Below are positions 13,128 to 13,852 of a DNA stretch of 13,852 bases, in pieces. Both the position numbers and the translations under genes were made by a program. The notes beneath the pieces are model-generated. The model was not told the DNA's origin, searched no databases, and worked only from the letters and a program-made list of their open reading frames with translations. The stretch is taken from contig CAJOED010000010.1 of NCBI GenBank assembly GCA_905233335.1, forward strand, positions 1-13,852, written 5' to 3'. The DNA is from an uncultured Synergistales bacterium. Lineage in GTDB: Bacteria; Synergistota; Synergistia; Synergistales; Aminobacteriaceae. Positions within the stretch are counted from its first letter, which is position 1; the number at the start of each line of letters is the position of its first letter.

Positions 13128-13852
13128 AATCAACGTCGATATTTTTCGCTAACACGTCGGCGATTGCGTCATAAGAATTATTATTTACGGTGTGCGTATC
13201 AGTGAATGAGTGTGCGCCGTAAATTTTTTTGAGCCACGATGCCCGGAAGTTATCGTTGCTGAATACCCCGTGAAGATACGTCCCGGAAATTCTCCCGTCA
13301 GTAATGCCTTCAGGACTCCCACCGACAGTGAAGAGTTCGTGAAACCCATCACCGTAAGAATATTCTGTGCGCCCGTAGTGTATCTCGTAGCCCGTTATGC
13401 TCTCGCCGCGATAACTCCCGGCAACCTGCCGAGTGATTTTGTCGTTCTCATTCATTGTCGTAACAGCAGGTACGAGGCCAAGCCCGGAAACGTCATCAAT
13501 CATTCGTCCCAAAACTTGAAGCCCTCCGCATATCCCGAAAATTTGCCCGTGAAAGTTCGCGATTACCTCATCAAGCCCGGAAGTTTTGAGCCATTCGAGA
13601 GCCGCAGGAGTATTCTTTGTGCCGGGTAAAATCAGCGCGTCGAGTTCGTGAAAGGTCTTTATGCTCGTGTCCCCGTTGACGTATATTATGTTTGTGTCGT
13701 GTTCGTGCATGAATGGGTCTATGTCGGTGAAGTTCGCTATGCCCGGAAAGTTTATCACCCCGATGTTGATTTTGCCGGCTGTGATGTTATCGCGAATGTC
13801 GAGGCTGTCCTCCGGCGAAATTTTCACGTTCTCTGCATACGGCACAACCCCG
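13063..13852 (-). CDS. cobQ: Cobyric acid synthase, C-terminal part (cut by window edge)
   Basis: The C-terminal glutamine-amidotransferase half of CobQ/CbiP, which amidates side chains of the corrin ring in cobalamin synthesis using glutamine. The frame is open to the right edge, and the first residues GVVPYAENVKISPEDSL match the linker before the amidotransferase domain. The ATP-binding N-terminal domain therefore lies outside the window and the GTG at 13845 is not a start. The nucleophile cysteine is in GICGGLQ (about residue 108 of the visible part) and the catalytic histidine in TYLHGVF (about 194); the core YEIHYGRTE is present. The last 20 or so residues (QQPPPATLHSSQMSN end) extend past the usual FILRLL-type end and are read opposite the glycosyltransferase gene. 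No terminator is visible after it. Confidence 0.93.
   Translation of the reverse strand, partial: GVVPYAENVKISPEDSLDIRDNITAGKINIGVINFPGIANFTDIDPFMHEHDTNIIYVNGDTSIKTFHELDALILPGTKNTPAALEWLKTSGLDEVIANFHGQIFGICGGLQVLGRMIDDVSGLGLVPAVTTMNENDKITRQVAGSYRGESITGYEIHYGRTEYSYGDGFHELFTVGGSPEGITDGRISGTYLHGVFSNDNFRASWLKKIYGAHSFTDTHTVNNNSYDAIADVLAKNIDVDFILRLLQQPPPATLHSSQMSN

Noticed and set aside
13843..13845. GTG as the true start of cobQ
   Set aside because: The frame is open to the window edge and the residues before and after it match the linker inside full-length CobQ, so the gene is cut by the window, not truncated.

Overview
The window looks like chromosomal DNA from a diderm (two-membrane) anaerobe, most likely a member of the Synergistota. 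That assignment is an inference from two things. Outer-membrane polysaccharide-export genes (a YjbH-type double beta-barrel and a Wza-type SLBB protein) sit beside a Firmicutes-like rpsF-ssb-rpsR-yybS cluster, and base composition is near half G+C by eye. No transposase, phage gene, CRISPR array or other mobile element was seen.

Layout from left to right. Positions 1-260 hold the tail of an unidentified plus-strand reading frame and a plus-strand terminator. Then comes a minus-strand block read from 4240 down to 261: an extended -10 promoter, rpsF (GTG start), ssb, rpsR and yybS (DUF2232), followed by cstA with its own TTGACA/extended -10 promoter and a strong hairpin-U-tract terminator. A second minus-strand block is read from 9362 down to 4421: yjbH-like outer-membrane protein (TTG start), a five-repeat SLBB polysaccharide export protein, a small exported DUF4177-like protein, and tRNA-Pro(GGG). 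The tRNA has its own promoter inside the end of the DUF4177 gene and is followed by a 12-bp terminator. From a divergent promoter at 9429-9457 the plus-strand operon purB-miaB-glycosyltransferase runs to 13127, with 1-nt and 4-nt gene overlaps. At the right edge the C-terminal part of cobQ (cobyric acid synthase) runs on the minus strand and overlaps the glycosyltransferase gene tail-to-tail by 65 bp.

How the genes work together. rpsF/rpsR make the ribosomal bS6:bS18 pair, ssb coats single-stranded DNA, and the leader of this operon has a hairpin that could serve bS6:bS18 feedback. cstA is a peptide or pyruvate-type transporter under separate control. The yjbH/SLBB pair is an outer-membrane plus periplasm exit route for an exopolysaccharide, with no polymerase, flippase or copolymerase gene beside it. 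The small exported DUF4177 protein is translationally coupled to this pair and is the least understood part. purB (purine synthesis) and miaB (tRNA modification) are housekeeping genes. The family-4 glycosyltransferase coupled to miaB could feed the polysaccharide pathway, but that is only a hypothesis.
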